Made by a program: the position numbers and the translations under genes. A stretch of DNA of 64,000 nucleotides from Acanthochlamys bracteata (taxonomy: Eukaryota > Streptophyta > Magnoliopsida > Pandanales > Velloziaceae): contig CM034137.1 in the NCBI GenBank assembly GCA_019914995.1, positions 3,967,155-4,031,154 of the forward strand, written 5' to 3'. Below the pieces are notes generated by a model. The model searched no databases. It was not told where the DNA came from and saw only the letters and a list, made by a program, of their open reading frames with translations. Of this stretch, positions 1-11,826 are shown piece by piece (positions within the stretch are counted from its first letter, which is position 1; each line of letters starts with the position of its first letter).

Positions 1-1083
1 AACGACAAGTTCTTGAAAAAACTTGTTGAAAGTTATAAAAAAAAAGGATTATATTAGTGAACACTTGTGTCGCATTGTACAAGGCAATTCATATGTTTTG
101 AAAAGTGCAGCAACAGCATATATAAGAAATGTGTACGATAAGTTCAAAAAAAATTTTGAGAAAGCTCAAGCTGAATATATTTTGCATGATGATGAAAGGG
201 GTAGTGATGGGTACACGATTTATATTTATAAGTCTCGAGTAGAAGGTGATTAGCGTAAGTGAAAAGTGAAATTTAATTCAGTCACAAAGGAAGGTAACTG
301 TGAATGTAAATTTTTTGAATTTATGCGAATTTCTTGTGGACACCTGATGAAGATTTTTCAGAGTCGAGATATAGAAATACCAAATCATTTTATTCTTGAG
401 CGATGGAGGAAGAGGGCTAATAAGTATAGAGCTACATACGATGGTGGACTTATAAATAGCCATGAGAATACTGAGTTACTGAGAACTACCCAACTGCAGA
501 TGGTTTTCAACCAATTGGTTTATGAAGCGGCGAAAACCAATGATGGATACCAATTGTTGTTGAAAAAATTAGAAGAGGCTTCCCAAGGACTTAAGGAAGT
601 AATAGAGACTAATCATCAGGATAATGTTTCAGCTGACAATCCATGTACTATTAGTGAGAGCTTAGAAGAGCATATTGGAACCTCTCAAGTTTTACTTTTG
701 AATTCTAACATCTCCCAAACGAAGAGCAAAAACAAAGAAGGGAGGGCTTGCAAGGGTAATACTCGAATGAGAGGAGGTTTGGAGAAAGCCATTGCGAGAG
801 CCAAAGCAAAAACAGGCAGAAGATGTGCTTACTGTAATAAGTCTGGTGTTAAGCATGATAAAAGAAACTGTCCTGAAATCCTAATAGAAAGAAAAAGACA
901 AGTAAGTATAACCATTTATTTATTTTTTGATTCCTTGTTTACTAACTTTGATGGTGGAATTTTACTTGATTTTGGCTATCAATCTTTTACTTGATAGTTA
1001 CCGGTACAGATGATGTGGAAGACGAAGACACAAGTGAAGACGACGATAGTGACGAAGAAGATTTAGCTGTTGATTTAGAGTAG
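1..1083 (+). pseudogene. FAR1/FRS-like gene remnant (C-terminal part)
   Basis: The reading frame from base 23 to 994 matches the C-terminal half of FAR1-RELATED SEQUENCE proteins, which are transcription factors domesticated from Mutator-type transposases. A SWIM zinc finger is visible around 300-360 (CEC, then CGHL about 12 residues later), followed by the usual IPNHFILERWRK stretch, and near 820-870 a zinc-knuckle-like CAYCN...H....C motif. The frame is interrupted by TAG at 251-253 and TGA at 260-262, although the protein similarity continues through both. A good donor (GTAAGT at 902) and a later acidic tail ending in TAG at 1081-1083 suggest a last exon, but the phase does not join cleanly. 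The 5' part lies outside the window. I read it as a dead gene copy; a MULE transposase is the alternative. Confidence 0.7.
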
Positions 1084-1129
1084 AATGATGAAATCATTTT
1101 AACATTTTTTGGTAAGCATATAGATGTTG

Positions 1130-1800
1130 TACATAATCTTTTTAAGTTTCATTGTTAAAAAAGATGGTATGTTCAATCTGTTTTTCACTGTATTGTAAAA
1201 CTGTTGCTCAAACTGTTTAAATTTAAAACTAAAATTTTTTTTGGCCGGAGAATAACGAGCTCACTGACCGGAGACCAGTGAGCATTTAGTGAGCTCACCA
1301 GCTATAGTGAGCTCACTGGAAGCTCAATCTTAAGTTTTATTGTTAAAAAAAAAATTGTTATGTTCAATCTATTGAGCATTGTATAATTATTTGCTATAGA
1401 AAAAAGAAAAAAAATTACTTTGGACAAAAACCAATGAGCTCAGATGGCCAGTGAGCTCACTGTCAGGTGACTAGTGAGCTCACTGGCCTGCTAATGAGCT
1501 CACTGGAAGCTCAATGTGGACCAAAAAAAATAAAAACAGATTTGCTAAGTTGTATTGTAAACAAAAACAATTAGTTATGCTAAATCTGTTTAAACAGCAT
1601 TATAAAACTGTTGTTTATAGAAAAAAATAAAAATTGTAGTTTACTTTTGCCGGAGAATGATCAGCTGCATCGCCGGAGATCAGTGAGCTCACTGGCCGGA
1701 CACTAGTGAGCTCACCAGCCAGTGAACAGTGAGCTCACTAGCAGCTGGTTTATGCTAGCTCACTGCTCACTGCTCACTGGCCTGGTATTTTATCTACCAA
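1130..1800. repeat. About 200-bp tandem repeat, three units, with palindrome GTGAGCTCAC
   Basis: Three diverged units start near 1130, 1330 and 1540. Each begins with an A/T-rich part (TAAGTTTTATTGTTAAAA, later TGTTCAATCTGTTT) and ends with a GC-richer block packed with AGTGAGCTCACTGG, a perfect palindrome. About ten complete or one-mismatch copies of the palindrome core occur. No protein is encoded consistently. It directly follows the FAR1-like remnant and may be subterminal sequence of a Mutator-like element. Confidence 0.75.
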
Positions 1801-1859
1801 GAGGCTTTATCCTATTACTGGCATTGATGATAGCATTCACTCTAGACAAAAACATCTCA

Positions 1860-2170
1860 TTGAGCTTACATTCACCAATTTCTTACAGAATTTGGATGAT
1901 AACATTGATATTGCACAAGCACATTCACATTTCACCAACGGACAAACACATTCACATTCACAAGCCATTTTTGGATGATAACACCATTCACATCTCTTTC
2001 GAATATGAGCATTACATTCACCACTTTCTTACAGAATAATCTTGAGCAAAAACATCTCAGTTTCCATAACTATAATCTTGAGCAAACATAGCTCAGATTT
2101 TACAGACTAATATTGAGCAAACATAGCTCAGGATTTACAGCACAATCTAAAGCATGCATAGCTCAGTTCA
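1860..2170. repeat. Minisatellite: CATTCAC-rich, then GAGCAAACATAGCTCAG units
   Basis: From 1860 to 2035 CATTCAC/ACATTCAC recurs many times, with two copies of a longer TTGGATGATAACA phrase. From 2036 to about 2165 units of roughly 36 bp carry TTGAGCAAACATAGCTCAG three to four times with mismatches. No protein coding is supported. Confidence 0.65.
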
Positions 2171-3160
2171 ACAGAACATTAACAGGTTCGCTTTCAATCC
2201 ATATTCTACATGCATTCACAACATCTATTTTTGCATTCACAACTTTTCCAGACGGACGACCCTCATTGAAGGCTTTGGCATTCACACCCCTGAATAATCT
2301 GTCATTCATTGACAGCAAGAAAAAAAAACAGAAAACCAAGTCAGATGGAATGCTAATACGACTAAAGAATCGGCATTCATTAACAGGTTCTCTGAAGATT
2401 TCATTTTTTTTTCTTCAGACTCAAGTAGTGCTCCAGCAGCACCTCCTCCTTCTCCGGCTCAGGTCCGAGCACGGCAGATGGAATGCACCGGCAATCTCAA
2501 CCAATTGCAAAACAATAAAAATTAAAATAAAGACTTACATTCACATCCTTGTACATGGACGAATTCGCCGACGGTAGATGAATTCGCCTACGATTTCAAC
2601 AAAAATCAATTCAAATAATCAAGAAATAATATAACAAAAATACAAATAAATCATAACGAAATCATAATAAAAGAAAATTTTCACACAATTATCGCACTCG
2701 GTACGGCGATAGTCTCACGACGAACAACGAAAACGGCCGACGGGCTGTAATTGATGAAATTTATGACGGGAGTAGGAAGAGAAGGAGGAGGAGAAGAGAA
2801 AAAAAGGTTCTGGTTTCGAATTGAAGATCGCCGACCGGCGATTGAAGGTTCGGACGTGATAGGGGTTTCGATCTACTCCGGTTTCGGGAGCGAATTTTTG
2901 AGAGAAAATGAAAGGAAGGAGAAGATGAAGGAATGGCAGCATGAGCTCGAAAAACTGGCCGGAGATTACTCGAGCTGGCTTGGAGGGGCGTCGGAAAGAA
3001 TGCAGACTGCAGACAAAGAGAATGAAAGAAGAGAAGAAGGCTACGGGGAGAAGGAGGCAAAATGAAACCGTTTGCAGACAGACCCCTTACGCGGATCACT
3101 GTAGACGGGCACTCAAAATGACGAACGTGTCCCTCACAGTGATTCCGTAAGTTTCTCATT
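2171..3160. other. No recognised gene; purine/pyrimidine-skewed segment
   Basis: Open frames exist on both strands (for example 2761-3159 minus and 2751-3065 plus), but their translations are Ser/Phe/Arg-rich or Glu/Arg-rich and match nothing I recognise. They mirror each other because the segment 2750-3060 is strongly purine-skewed. It may be the GC-rich end of the transposon-like region to the left. Confidence 0.4.
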
Positions 3161-3170
3161 TGTGTTGATT

Positions 3171-3203
3171 ATGAGCCGTCTGATATACGATCGGACGGCT
3201 CAT
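3171..3203. repeat. Perfect 10-bp stem hairpin (ATGAGCCGTC)
   Basis: ATGAGCCGTC at 3171-3180 is the exact reverse complement of 3194-3203, with a 13-base loop. It sits at the edge of the purine-skewed segment. It may be part of a transposon terminus, but I could not find a partner end. Confidence 0.6.
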
Positions 3204-4740
3204 GATTGGAGTGGTGGAGTGCGCGCACAGTAGCTGAAGTGTGCATATCTTCACCCATATATATATATATATATCTATATATATATTATTTGTATTTTAT
3301 TCTTATATTTGAAGTTATTTTTTATATTTTTATTTTTTCATTCTTTATTTATTTGAAAAAAAATAGACAAACAGATAGAACCTGGCTAAAAAAATGATGT
3401 TAGGATCGAATTCGCCTGATCTAAATATCTATTTTGGTTTGGTCTGTCTGAATTTACACCTCCAGATATGAGTGTAGGAAAAGGGTACGAGGAGATCGTG
3501 AGAGAGTTTAAATCATATCTTCATTCATAATACTACTTAATTGCCAAATGCTATGAATGAAGGTGAAAGATACTTGTCACCTGCATTCATCTCCATTCAC
3601 CGCGAACAAAACACAAGGCTGTTTTGGCAGTGCGTTTTGAGTGTTTTTTTTTTAAATTTCCAAGACACACTACATAATATAATATCCCACATATAAAAGT
3701 TTTTTATTTTGAAATTATTTTTTTAAATTTAAGCACATAGATAAATTATATTTTATAAACTTTTGTATGTGTAAATTTCATTATCTTTTAGGTAAAAAAA
3801 TTAACTCTTTTTGTTTAAATTCCAAATTAAGTTTTTTTTACAAAAAGTTTTTTATTTTAAGCATTTTCATATATCCCCTATGTTAGGGAAGTTTAAATGA
3901 TATGTGGTGCTCAGCAGACTGTTGACTATTGATGTCACCCGTCATGTATTAAAGAAGTGAATTCGATAGAACTGAAGTTAAATAAGAAACGGTGAGCTCA
4001 AAATAAACCAAAACATATAATACTGAAATAAGCTCTTAGCATGTAAAGAAACAAAAGTGGGAAACAGCTACCAGAGCCAGTAAACAAGTCGGCAGATAAG
4101 CTGAGATGAGGCAATTCTAACATAACTTCAAAGATAAGTAAAAATTAGATTTGTTTCAGCATCCAATTCCTACTTGATCATTTGCTATATGACATTAATG
4201 CATGATGCTTTGGCTTACAAGAAAATTAAAAAAGAGGAATCTTTGGTTTTGTATAAATAGAACAAGTAGCCTAAACAACAGTACTGTTGGAATGGGGAAT
4301 ACGGAAAAGCATTCACGAACAGGACATTATCGGGGTTCCTTCAGGAGCAAGTCAAAATGCCCTTGCAATGTCAACCAAGGGGGTAGCACATAAACATTCC
4401 AAAAAGGGTGTGAAAATTTGGATTTGCTTATACTGGCATTATCTGAAATTTGGATATGAAGTTGATCATGAAGTCTTCCTTGGAACCATGATATATACCA
4501 AACAGGACATTGCACCTTCAGCCTGCATTCTCCTTCTCCATAGAAATGATACAAGCAAGCCTATCATGGACCTGCAATATGAATTAGTTCCAGTGCATTA
4601 TCAATCAACAATATCAAAAGAACCTGAAGGAAATCCTTGGCTATACCTCAGAAAGATCACTCTTGGCCTCAAGTGAAGCATCATACCTGAATGGTGAAGT
4701 AAAACACATCATAATTGAGATGGAAAATCATTATTTAAAC
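3204..4740. other. Intergenic, AT-rich; no gene seen
   Basis: Contains a TA microsatellite near 3259-3290, an AT-rich MITE-like segment around 3620-3885, and sequence downstream of the DUF455 stop codon that probably includes its 3' untranslated region. The plus-strand frame 4287-4676 resembles no protein family I know. Confidence 0.4.
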
Positions 4741-4747
4741 ATAGCTT

Positions 4748-7154
4748 TCAGTGAAATCTTTGATACCAGCTACGTGGAATTCCAGCTTCTTCTCGAGCAG
4801 AGTAGTTAAATGGGCCTTTCAACTCCACATTATACTCCTTTAACAAGTCTAAAGCACAAGTCAAAACAATGCGTACAAGAAGCTATATGTTGAAGCAAAA
4901 TGAGTTACAGATGGTATTTAGGCACCTCTGAAAGTAGTATCAGGCATCCGACCCATCTTTTGACAAACTACACTGAACAAGTAGACACCAACTGCAACAT
5001 GTGCCATTTCCTCTTCAGCAATCTTAGCTACAATACTTGATGTTCGGTGATCCCCAAAACCAACTAGTTTTTGGACTAGTCGAGGTCCAGCATCCAGCCC
5101 TCTAGCTTCCTGTAAGTACGTATATAAAGCCACCTAGGTGACACTAAAGGACACCACTACTACTAAATGTCTGGAAACGCTTGTAACAGTTCATAGCGCA
5201 AACAGATACACAACCTATTATTAATCTCCCAACCTTGGAAAGCAGAAAACCACCTGAACCATTGGTATCATTGCCAAACGAGCTGCCACATTTCCAGATG
5301 TTTTTTCACATTCCCTCCAGAGAAAATTATGAGCTGGCATATCCCCATAGCTGTTGGATGTAGTTAATGAGAAGTGTGGTCATCCTTGTAATTGAGAAAT
5401 ATAGGCATAGAGGTTCAGAAAAAATTCATGGCTCCATAGACACCATGGTCTCTTAGCAATTGCCTAGATCATTGTAGCGACAATCCTTTAGCAACATCTT
5501 AGATGATCAACCTAAACAACAACTAAGTATCATCCCATTAAGTAGGGGGCTACATAAATCTTATTAATGGGATGTTCAGGAGTGCTTATGAAATAGAACT
5601 TTTCTAGAATGAAAAGTATTTTGAAAATTTTTCAAAAAATGAACTCTACTTTATTTACATAAAAAATATAATAATAAGATCTTACGACATAGAACTTTTC
5701 TGTACTTTCAAAATTTTTATAAAAGTTTTGTAGAATATGGTAGAGCACTGCCGAACGGTACCTTAGCTATTATCCTCATTTTAAAGAAATAATCTCAATC
5801 AACCCACAAAGATATAAGTCACTTATGCAGGTAGCCAATCAAGTCTTCTTAAGTCTCCGCCTACCGCTTTTAGCAAAAAAACACGGCCAACAATTTGCTT
5901 CCTCGAACTGGCGCATCTGGAAATCCTCACTTTGTATGGTGAAACTATTTTAGATGATCAAACTAATTCAATATAATACAATAGTCTCTTTTCCAAGTCG
6001 TATTTATACTCTTTGGTCTACTGTATGTTCAGACATAATTTCGCAAAAAGAAGCACTAGTGAAAGACTCAAAATTATCAGACTAAAAGGCAAATCACCTA
6101 AAGATTAAATTTTATTCATCCTGGCTCATGAAACCCTAGACTTCTCAAACCTGCTCAGTAGAAAAGCCATCAAACAACAGATTGAGCTCTAGTATCACCA
6201 TACAGCTTTACCATCAAATTTGAATAACCACGACAAACATCTAACTTGCATAGTCAATGTAATGACCAAAGTGAATGATAGAATTATGAAGCATATAATG
6301 CAGGAATCAAACACCTATGATCTAGTAACAACTAACGACTACAGAAATTTTAACACAAATACCTGAACCCAAGCTCAGAAAGTCTCTGGGAGCACCATCT
6401 AAAGTGCCGGCTTTCATCATCAGCCACACGAGCAAAGTCCGCAAAGAACTGTTCACCAAGATCACTGCAATACTTTGAAAACCTGGCCACAGTGTCCCAT
6501 GCAAGGTCTATCGCGTTAAGCTCCACATGGGCCAAGTTATGTAGAACATAAGCATTTAGCGGCACTCCCAAGCTCTTGTGTGATCCCACTTCCTTTGGTT
6601 TCACCTGAAAAAAAAATATAATAATAAATAAAATAAAATCAAATAAAATCAACCACCATCCAACTGTTCAACATAATATCACAATGTAAAAGAAAATTTA
6701 AAAAAAAAAGAAAGAGACAAATGTTCGTGCGTCTAAAAACTGAAGAAGCAGTTACCGATACGGGATCCTCAGGGCGAGCTGGAAAGTCAGGCGGTTGGGA
6801 AACTCCAATAGATAGCTTGCCGCAGAAGAAGTTGGTGAAGGCGAGATGAGATAAGTGGGACTTAGAACAAGGATCAGGAGTCGACAGAACAAGAGAAGCG
6901 AATCCGGAGAGAGAAGAAGCAGAGACGGAGGAAGGCACCGTTGTGTCATCAGCAGAGATCGATGGTGGAGGTTGAGGACCAGTGGGCCCCCACGATCTGT
7001 CCTCCACCGGCGGTGAGGTTCGCCACCGGTTCAATCCAGGCCAAATGCGAGGCGAAGAACATGATGAAGTCGATTGGGAGCGATTGGCGGTGGCGGCGGC
7101 GGCGGGATGTGGCCTGCGACGAGGAACGTGGGCTGCCCAGCGTAGCGTGGACAT
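4748..7154 (-). CDS. DUF455 ferritin-like protein, five exons
   Basis: Splicing gives 340 aa: exons 7154-6756, 6604-6363, 5350-5254, 5109-4926 and 4848-4748, all with GT-AG borders and matching phases, stop TGA at 4750-4748. Exon 1 encodes a Ser/Pro/Arg-rich N-terminus followed by LSHLAFTNFF, where the family domain begins. Carboxylate/histidine motifs typical of a diiron four-helix bundle are visible: HVE with E161, ESRH (E197, H200) and EMAH (E280, H283). The YGDMPAHN-type block that follows the second motif in DUF455 proteins is in exon 3. Plant relatives such as Arabidopsis At1g06240 and At5g04520 are annotated as ferritin-like DUF455 proteins of unknown substrate. The N-terminus could be an organelle transit peptide (inference). 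Intron 2 carries an AT-rich MITE. The gene looks intact. Confidence 0.92.
5573..5758. repeat. AT-rich MITE copy in intron 2 of the DUF455 gene
   Basis: Ends are inverted: TGTTCAGGAGTGCTTATG on the left and the complement of AGAGCACTGCCGAACGG on the right. The centre, read on the minus strand, contains TACGTCGTAAGATCTTATTA-like sequence, the same core as the copies at 39790-40038 and 46640-46836. Confidence 0.65.
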
Positions 7155-7199
7155 TGTCCTCGGGCTTTTCTGAAACGATAAATGATTTTGATTAGTCCA

Positions 7200-9070
7200 A
7201 TCATCATGAGTTATGGCTATTGTGTCACCAATTTATTATTTATTTAAATTAAAAAAAATATCATTAATGATGTCCGTTTTGATTTTTATAATTTGAATCG
7301 CATTATTATTTGTAAGTTTTAAAATGTCTTCTATTTAAATAGTTTCTTTTACAATTTCCTTATTTTTTAAGCATATCATAAGACGAAAATAGATAGACAA
7401 TTCTATTACTAAACTTATTATGTATATTGCGTTACCGTTTTGAATTCGGCTATAAGTAGAGAAAAAATAGCAAATTGAAGATCCCAGCACATATACCATA
7501 CATTTATGTTAGTGCGTTTGGCTGTGCAGTTTTACTTATCTTGTTATTTTTTTTAATTTTTTGTTTTTAATAATTTTTTATACTATTTAGTTTTTTTAAT
7601 TTAAAAAATTTTGAAGAATTATGCTTCATCAAATTTTATACATACAATTTTTTATTCTTGAATTAAAACATAATTTATTTTTTTAAATCTCTAAATTATA
7701 TTTTAAAAAATATTTTATTTGAAGTAATTGTAAACCTAAATAGGACTATTTTCTTTCTCGGTTTGTGCTTGGTTTCGTCAAATTCAAAATCCAGGCCACT
7801 TGCAAGGAAGAACGATCGAGTAGCAAAAGAAGAAGTTGAGAAGAAGAAGAACGAGAAAAAGTTTGGTTGGAACCTGGAAGCAGAGCATCCTAAAACCTCA
7901 AAAATTAGAAGAAGAATCGAGAATGGGAAGAAGGTAAAATATAGAAATATATATTTAAATCAGTCCATGTCGTCCCGATCGGGTTGGATAATTGGGTCAA
8001 CCTAAACACCATCCGGATCATTCCGATTTAATTTAGTCGATTGATCTGATTAATTTACAAACACTAACTGGTTTAAATTATAAAATTAATCAGTTGAAAT
8101 CTAATCTTTAAAATTAAAATAACAATATTTGTTCGTTTGGCTTTCTATTTCACAAAAGCAATTTTTCTAATTTTTTAATATTTTTTTTATAATATTTAAA
8201 AATTTATTTAAAAAGTATGAAATTTTTTTATTACTTATTTTTATTACTTTTAAGTAAAAAATTAGAACATATTTTTTTTAAAAAAAAATATATTCTATTT
8301 TTAAAAATTTTATTTTAAAAAATTCTATTTTAAAAGTATTTCTGAACATTTCAATTTCTCATCGGTCTCACAAACCTAATAAGGGCTTTAATGTTACACA
8401 AAAGATCGGAATAAGACATACAAATATAACATCATACGCTCATAATCTTTTAAATTAACTATGCTTTGATACCACTTAGTCGCCCAATTTTAAATCATGA
8501 CTTCACTGCTGTAAAGCAAACTCAAATAAAATTCAAACTCGTCTGAAACTAGCAAACTTTGTCTAAAAATCAATTCAATTCAACATTGTGAAAATTCTTG
8601 AAACTTTAACAAAATCTCCTCCAAATATTAAGGGGAGGTTACACAGTTTTAAGATAATACTAAAAAATAAAGTTTTTTCATAAACGTTATCTTACATAAT
8701 AACTCTCAATTCGAATACCGAGCCTATCTATAGCCGATCATACTTAATACAGAAATGCCGTTTGTCCTTCTTTTTCTCTTTTTTCTTCTTTCTCTCTTCC
8801 TCGGTGTACTCTCCTACGTTCCTTCATTTAAACGAACAGAACGAGTGCCCACGTCCATACCGATTGCTTAAAGTTTCGCCATCAAAGTTTTGCCGTCGAC
8901 AACAACCACCAAAATCCGAGCACAGGAAGAAGGAATTGATGGTGCGATTCACTAAGGCAAAAGTTCCTCGCCACGGTGGAATTGATGGTGCGACTCACCA
9001 AGACAAAGTTCCTCACCACGGTAATCAAATATTTGAATTTTTTTAATTTCTTCCTTTCAATTAATGTTCT
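7200..9070. other. Intergenic, AT-rich; no gene seen
   Basis: Upstream flank of the DUF455 gene followed by AT-rich sequence. Segments 7508-7742 and 8128-8352 begin with a GTTTGGCT-type end and look like diverged copies of the AT-rich MITE family. Short frames at 7763-8005 and 8762-9046 are low-complexity and unrecognised. Confidence 0.4.
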
Positions 9071-9073
9071 CTT

Positions 9074-11672
9074 TCAGATCCTTATTTTTTGATTTTTTTT
9101 TTTTAGTTGGCCAGATTGGCTCATTAAAACCAGTCTAAAAAGAGTTAGAGAAGATCGATTTACCAACACTAGCCGAGAATTGTAGGTCAAGTTTGTGCTG
9201 CCAACAAAGGATCTCTCTATTATAGGATCTACACACCCAAAATATTTCACCAAAATGAGCCAAAGATCAATGGGCAAAAACTTTCTTATCACAATCAATA
9301 CCTTTCTTCTCAGAATAACCTTTAATAGGTAATCTAGCTTTATTTCTAATAATATTATCCTTTTCGTTTATTTTGTTGCTAAACTCCTATTTGGTACCTA
9401 TAACAAATTTATCACAAGATCGAGGAACAAGGTTCCAAACACAAGTTCTTTTAAATTGGTTAAGCTCTTGTTGCATAACCATAATTTAGTAATTATCTGT
9501 TATAGCATCATCTATACCCAAACATTCAATTTTGAAAGTTACCTTTCAATTGCGATCTTATTCTTACCTATTGGTTTGCATACTTATAATGTTCTCTTAA
9601 GGGTGACTAGAACGATATTTGAATTCTTATGGGTGACTATCATTTGTTTCTTATTGTTTTGGTGCAATTGACTGTACAGAATTATCTTCTATTTGTTATT
9701 CAATCGACTGGTAGGGATTATATTCTAACTATTTAGTGATTGTTCATGAACTATTCTCTTGTTGGTATTTCTACATTCTTGTCATTTTTATCACCACTAG
9801 CTAATCAATAATGTTAACATTTCTTAGCATACAGTTAGTCCTACAGAAAATAATATGGACGAATTTCTCTACACATAAATTTCTCTTATTGGAAACTCTA
9901 AATGCCTTGGAAGAGTCTGAATAACCAAGAAATATTATCTTAATCGATTTTGGAATTAAACTTACCAACATTCTCCTTGTCGTTAATCAAGATAAAATAT
10001 TTACAACCAAAAGATTTAAAGTAAGCAATCTTATATTTTTTCTATTTAAACAATTCATAAGGAGTCTTCTTAAATAAAGGTCTTACGAAGGCACGATTAA
10101 TAATATGACATGCGGTAGTCACAGCTTCGAACGAAAAATATTTTGGAAAATTTTGATCACACAATATAGTTTTTATTATATCAAGTAACACTCTTTCTTT
10201 AAACAACACACTTGTTGAGGAGTTATAGGTGCCAAGAAGTTATGATTCAAACCATTTGCGTCACAAAATACATAAAAAGCTTGATTTTGAACACTTCACC
10301 ATGAGCCCTTCTAATTGCAACAATGTTTAAAGCAAGTTCATTTTGAATTTCTTTAAGAAAGAAGAGAATATTTTAATACTTCACTCTTAAAGGCTAAGAA
10401 GAACATCCAACAAAACCTTAAATAGTCATCAACAATGACAAGATAGTAGTATTTTTCTCCATAGCTTACGGTTTGAGTAGGTTCAAACAAATTCATACGA
10501 AGCAATTGGAGTAATTTGCTTGTGGTTACACCTTGCTTCAGTTTAAATGAGGATCCCACTTCTTTGCTTTTCATACATGCATCACAAAATCTTTTCATTC
10601 GGTGTGATATGTTAGGCAAACTTGAGAAAAGTTGCTTTCGGAAAAGCTTTGCAAGCATTTTGATGATGCAAAAGGTTGAGTCTTGTTTGCCACAAGTTAC
10701 TAGTTTCTTACTGGCTAGCTATAAATAACATACACATTACCTTTCTTTCGACCTTGGATGATTTTCTTTCCAGATTAGTAATCACTGAACAAAAATTTTC
10801 TTTTCGAATTATTTTACTTAAATGTGACACACATAGCAACATCATATAATTGACTTGTGTTCAAATGATTATGCTTCAAACCTTACACAAACAACACATT
10901 ATAAATGGTCGGCTATACAGTCACAACCTTCTTCTTCTTATTGTCATTCATCTAGGTTCTTTTCAAGAAAGTGCATTCGTGACGCTAACATTTTGGTTTC
11001 TTATAGTGATAGCAATTCCTCTCTTAGTCACCATCGACTTTGGCATCCTTACTTCTTGGCATGCCTTTCCAGTTGTTTCTTCTCAAGTAGTTCTTAGAAT
11101 TCATAGTCAACATAGCAAAGTCATCTTCATCATCAGTAGTTTGCCTTCTGTTTGACTGTCTTTAAGACTAAAGATTGAGGTGCTTCTTCGGATTTTCTAA
11201 AGGAAAGCTCATTTGTCATGAATTTGGCAATAATTTTATCTAATGATGTATGCAAAAATCATGGTTCTCTTCGATGGCACGCATATCTTCAATTTCAAGT
11301 CCTCGTTTGTAAAAGGCTTACCAAGATTATTCAAAGGCTTAACAATATTATTAAAATAAGTATTAATTTGAGTAATTGATTCTCATTTTTCCATAATGAA
11401 GTTTTTATAGTAATGCATGAGAAGATTCCCATGAGTCTCCTTTACTTGAGTGGTTCCAACGTTTGTAACCTCCAACTTGTCACAAATTTCTTTAACTGCG
11501 ACACATGGACAAACACAATTAAATTCACTAGGATTTAAAGCACAACAAAGCAAGTTCATATTACAGGCATTTATAGAGATGTTCTTCTCATCATCATCTA
11601 TAAATTCGAAAACTACTTTGGCAAACGGAACTCCATTTGCATCAATCTTGATAGACACAACAGGTCCATCCT
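9074..11672 (-). mobile_element. SIRE-like Ty1/copia remnant (gag to partial RT), no LTR seen
   Basis: Read from high to low coordinates: a gag segment (11670-11383) with CALNPSEF and AKEIWDKLEVT-like words typical of SIRE/Maximus gag; CCHC and spacer region; GAG-pre-integrase and integrase start at 10658-10353 (LFRKQLFSSLPN, CDACMKSK, VIVDDYLRF); more integrase around 10330-10200 with internal stops; then reverse-transcriptase-side fragments down to about 9074. Many stops and frameshifts show decay. The gag N-terminus is missing because the sequence is joined at about 11670 to the RNase H of another copia element. Confidence 0.75.
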
Positions 11673-11826
11673 CAACATACTTGGTGCGATCATACTGTAC
11701 TAAATTATAAGTAATATTTATTATAGCCTTATTATCAAAAAATAGTTTTGTAAAACTTTTAGTAGGGAAACCAAGATCCGTCAACAATATTCGAAACCAT
11801 AAGAGTTTACAAACTTCATGTGTCAT
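11383..11826 (-). other. Chimeric open frame: copia RNase H joined in frame to SIRE-type gag
   Basis: One uninterrupted frame of 147 codons. Residues 1 to about 52 are the RNase H end of the upstream copia (EVCKLLWFRILLTDLG, DNKAIINI, DRTKYVE); from about residue 54 on it is gag of the SIRE-like copia (NACNMNLLCCALNPSEFN, then a KEICDKLEV word). The switch lies near 11665-11675. Neither half is complete. It is more likely a deletion or recombination scar than a working gene. Confidence 0.75.

Noticed and set aside
2761..3159. Minus-strand frame of 132 codons
   Set aside because: Ser/Phe/Leu-rich translation arises from purine skew on the plus strand; no domain, and the frame on the other strand is equally open.
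4287..4676. Plus-strand frame of 129 codons downstream of the DUF455 gene
   Set aside because: No recognisable domain and it probably overlaps the 3' untranslated region of the minus-strand gene.
8464..8475. GCTTTGATACCA, complement of a retrotransposon primer binding site
   Set aside because: One mismatch from the consensus, but no LTR end could be recognised to its right and no matching internal region to its left.
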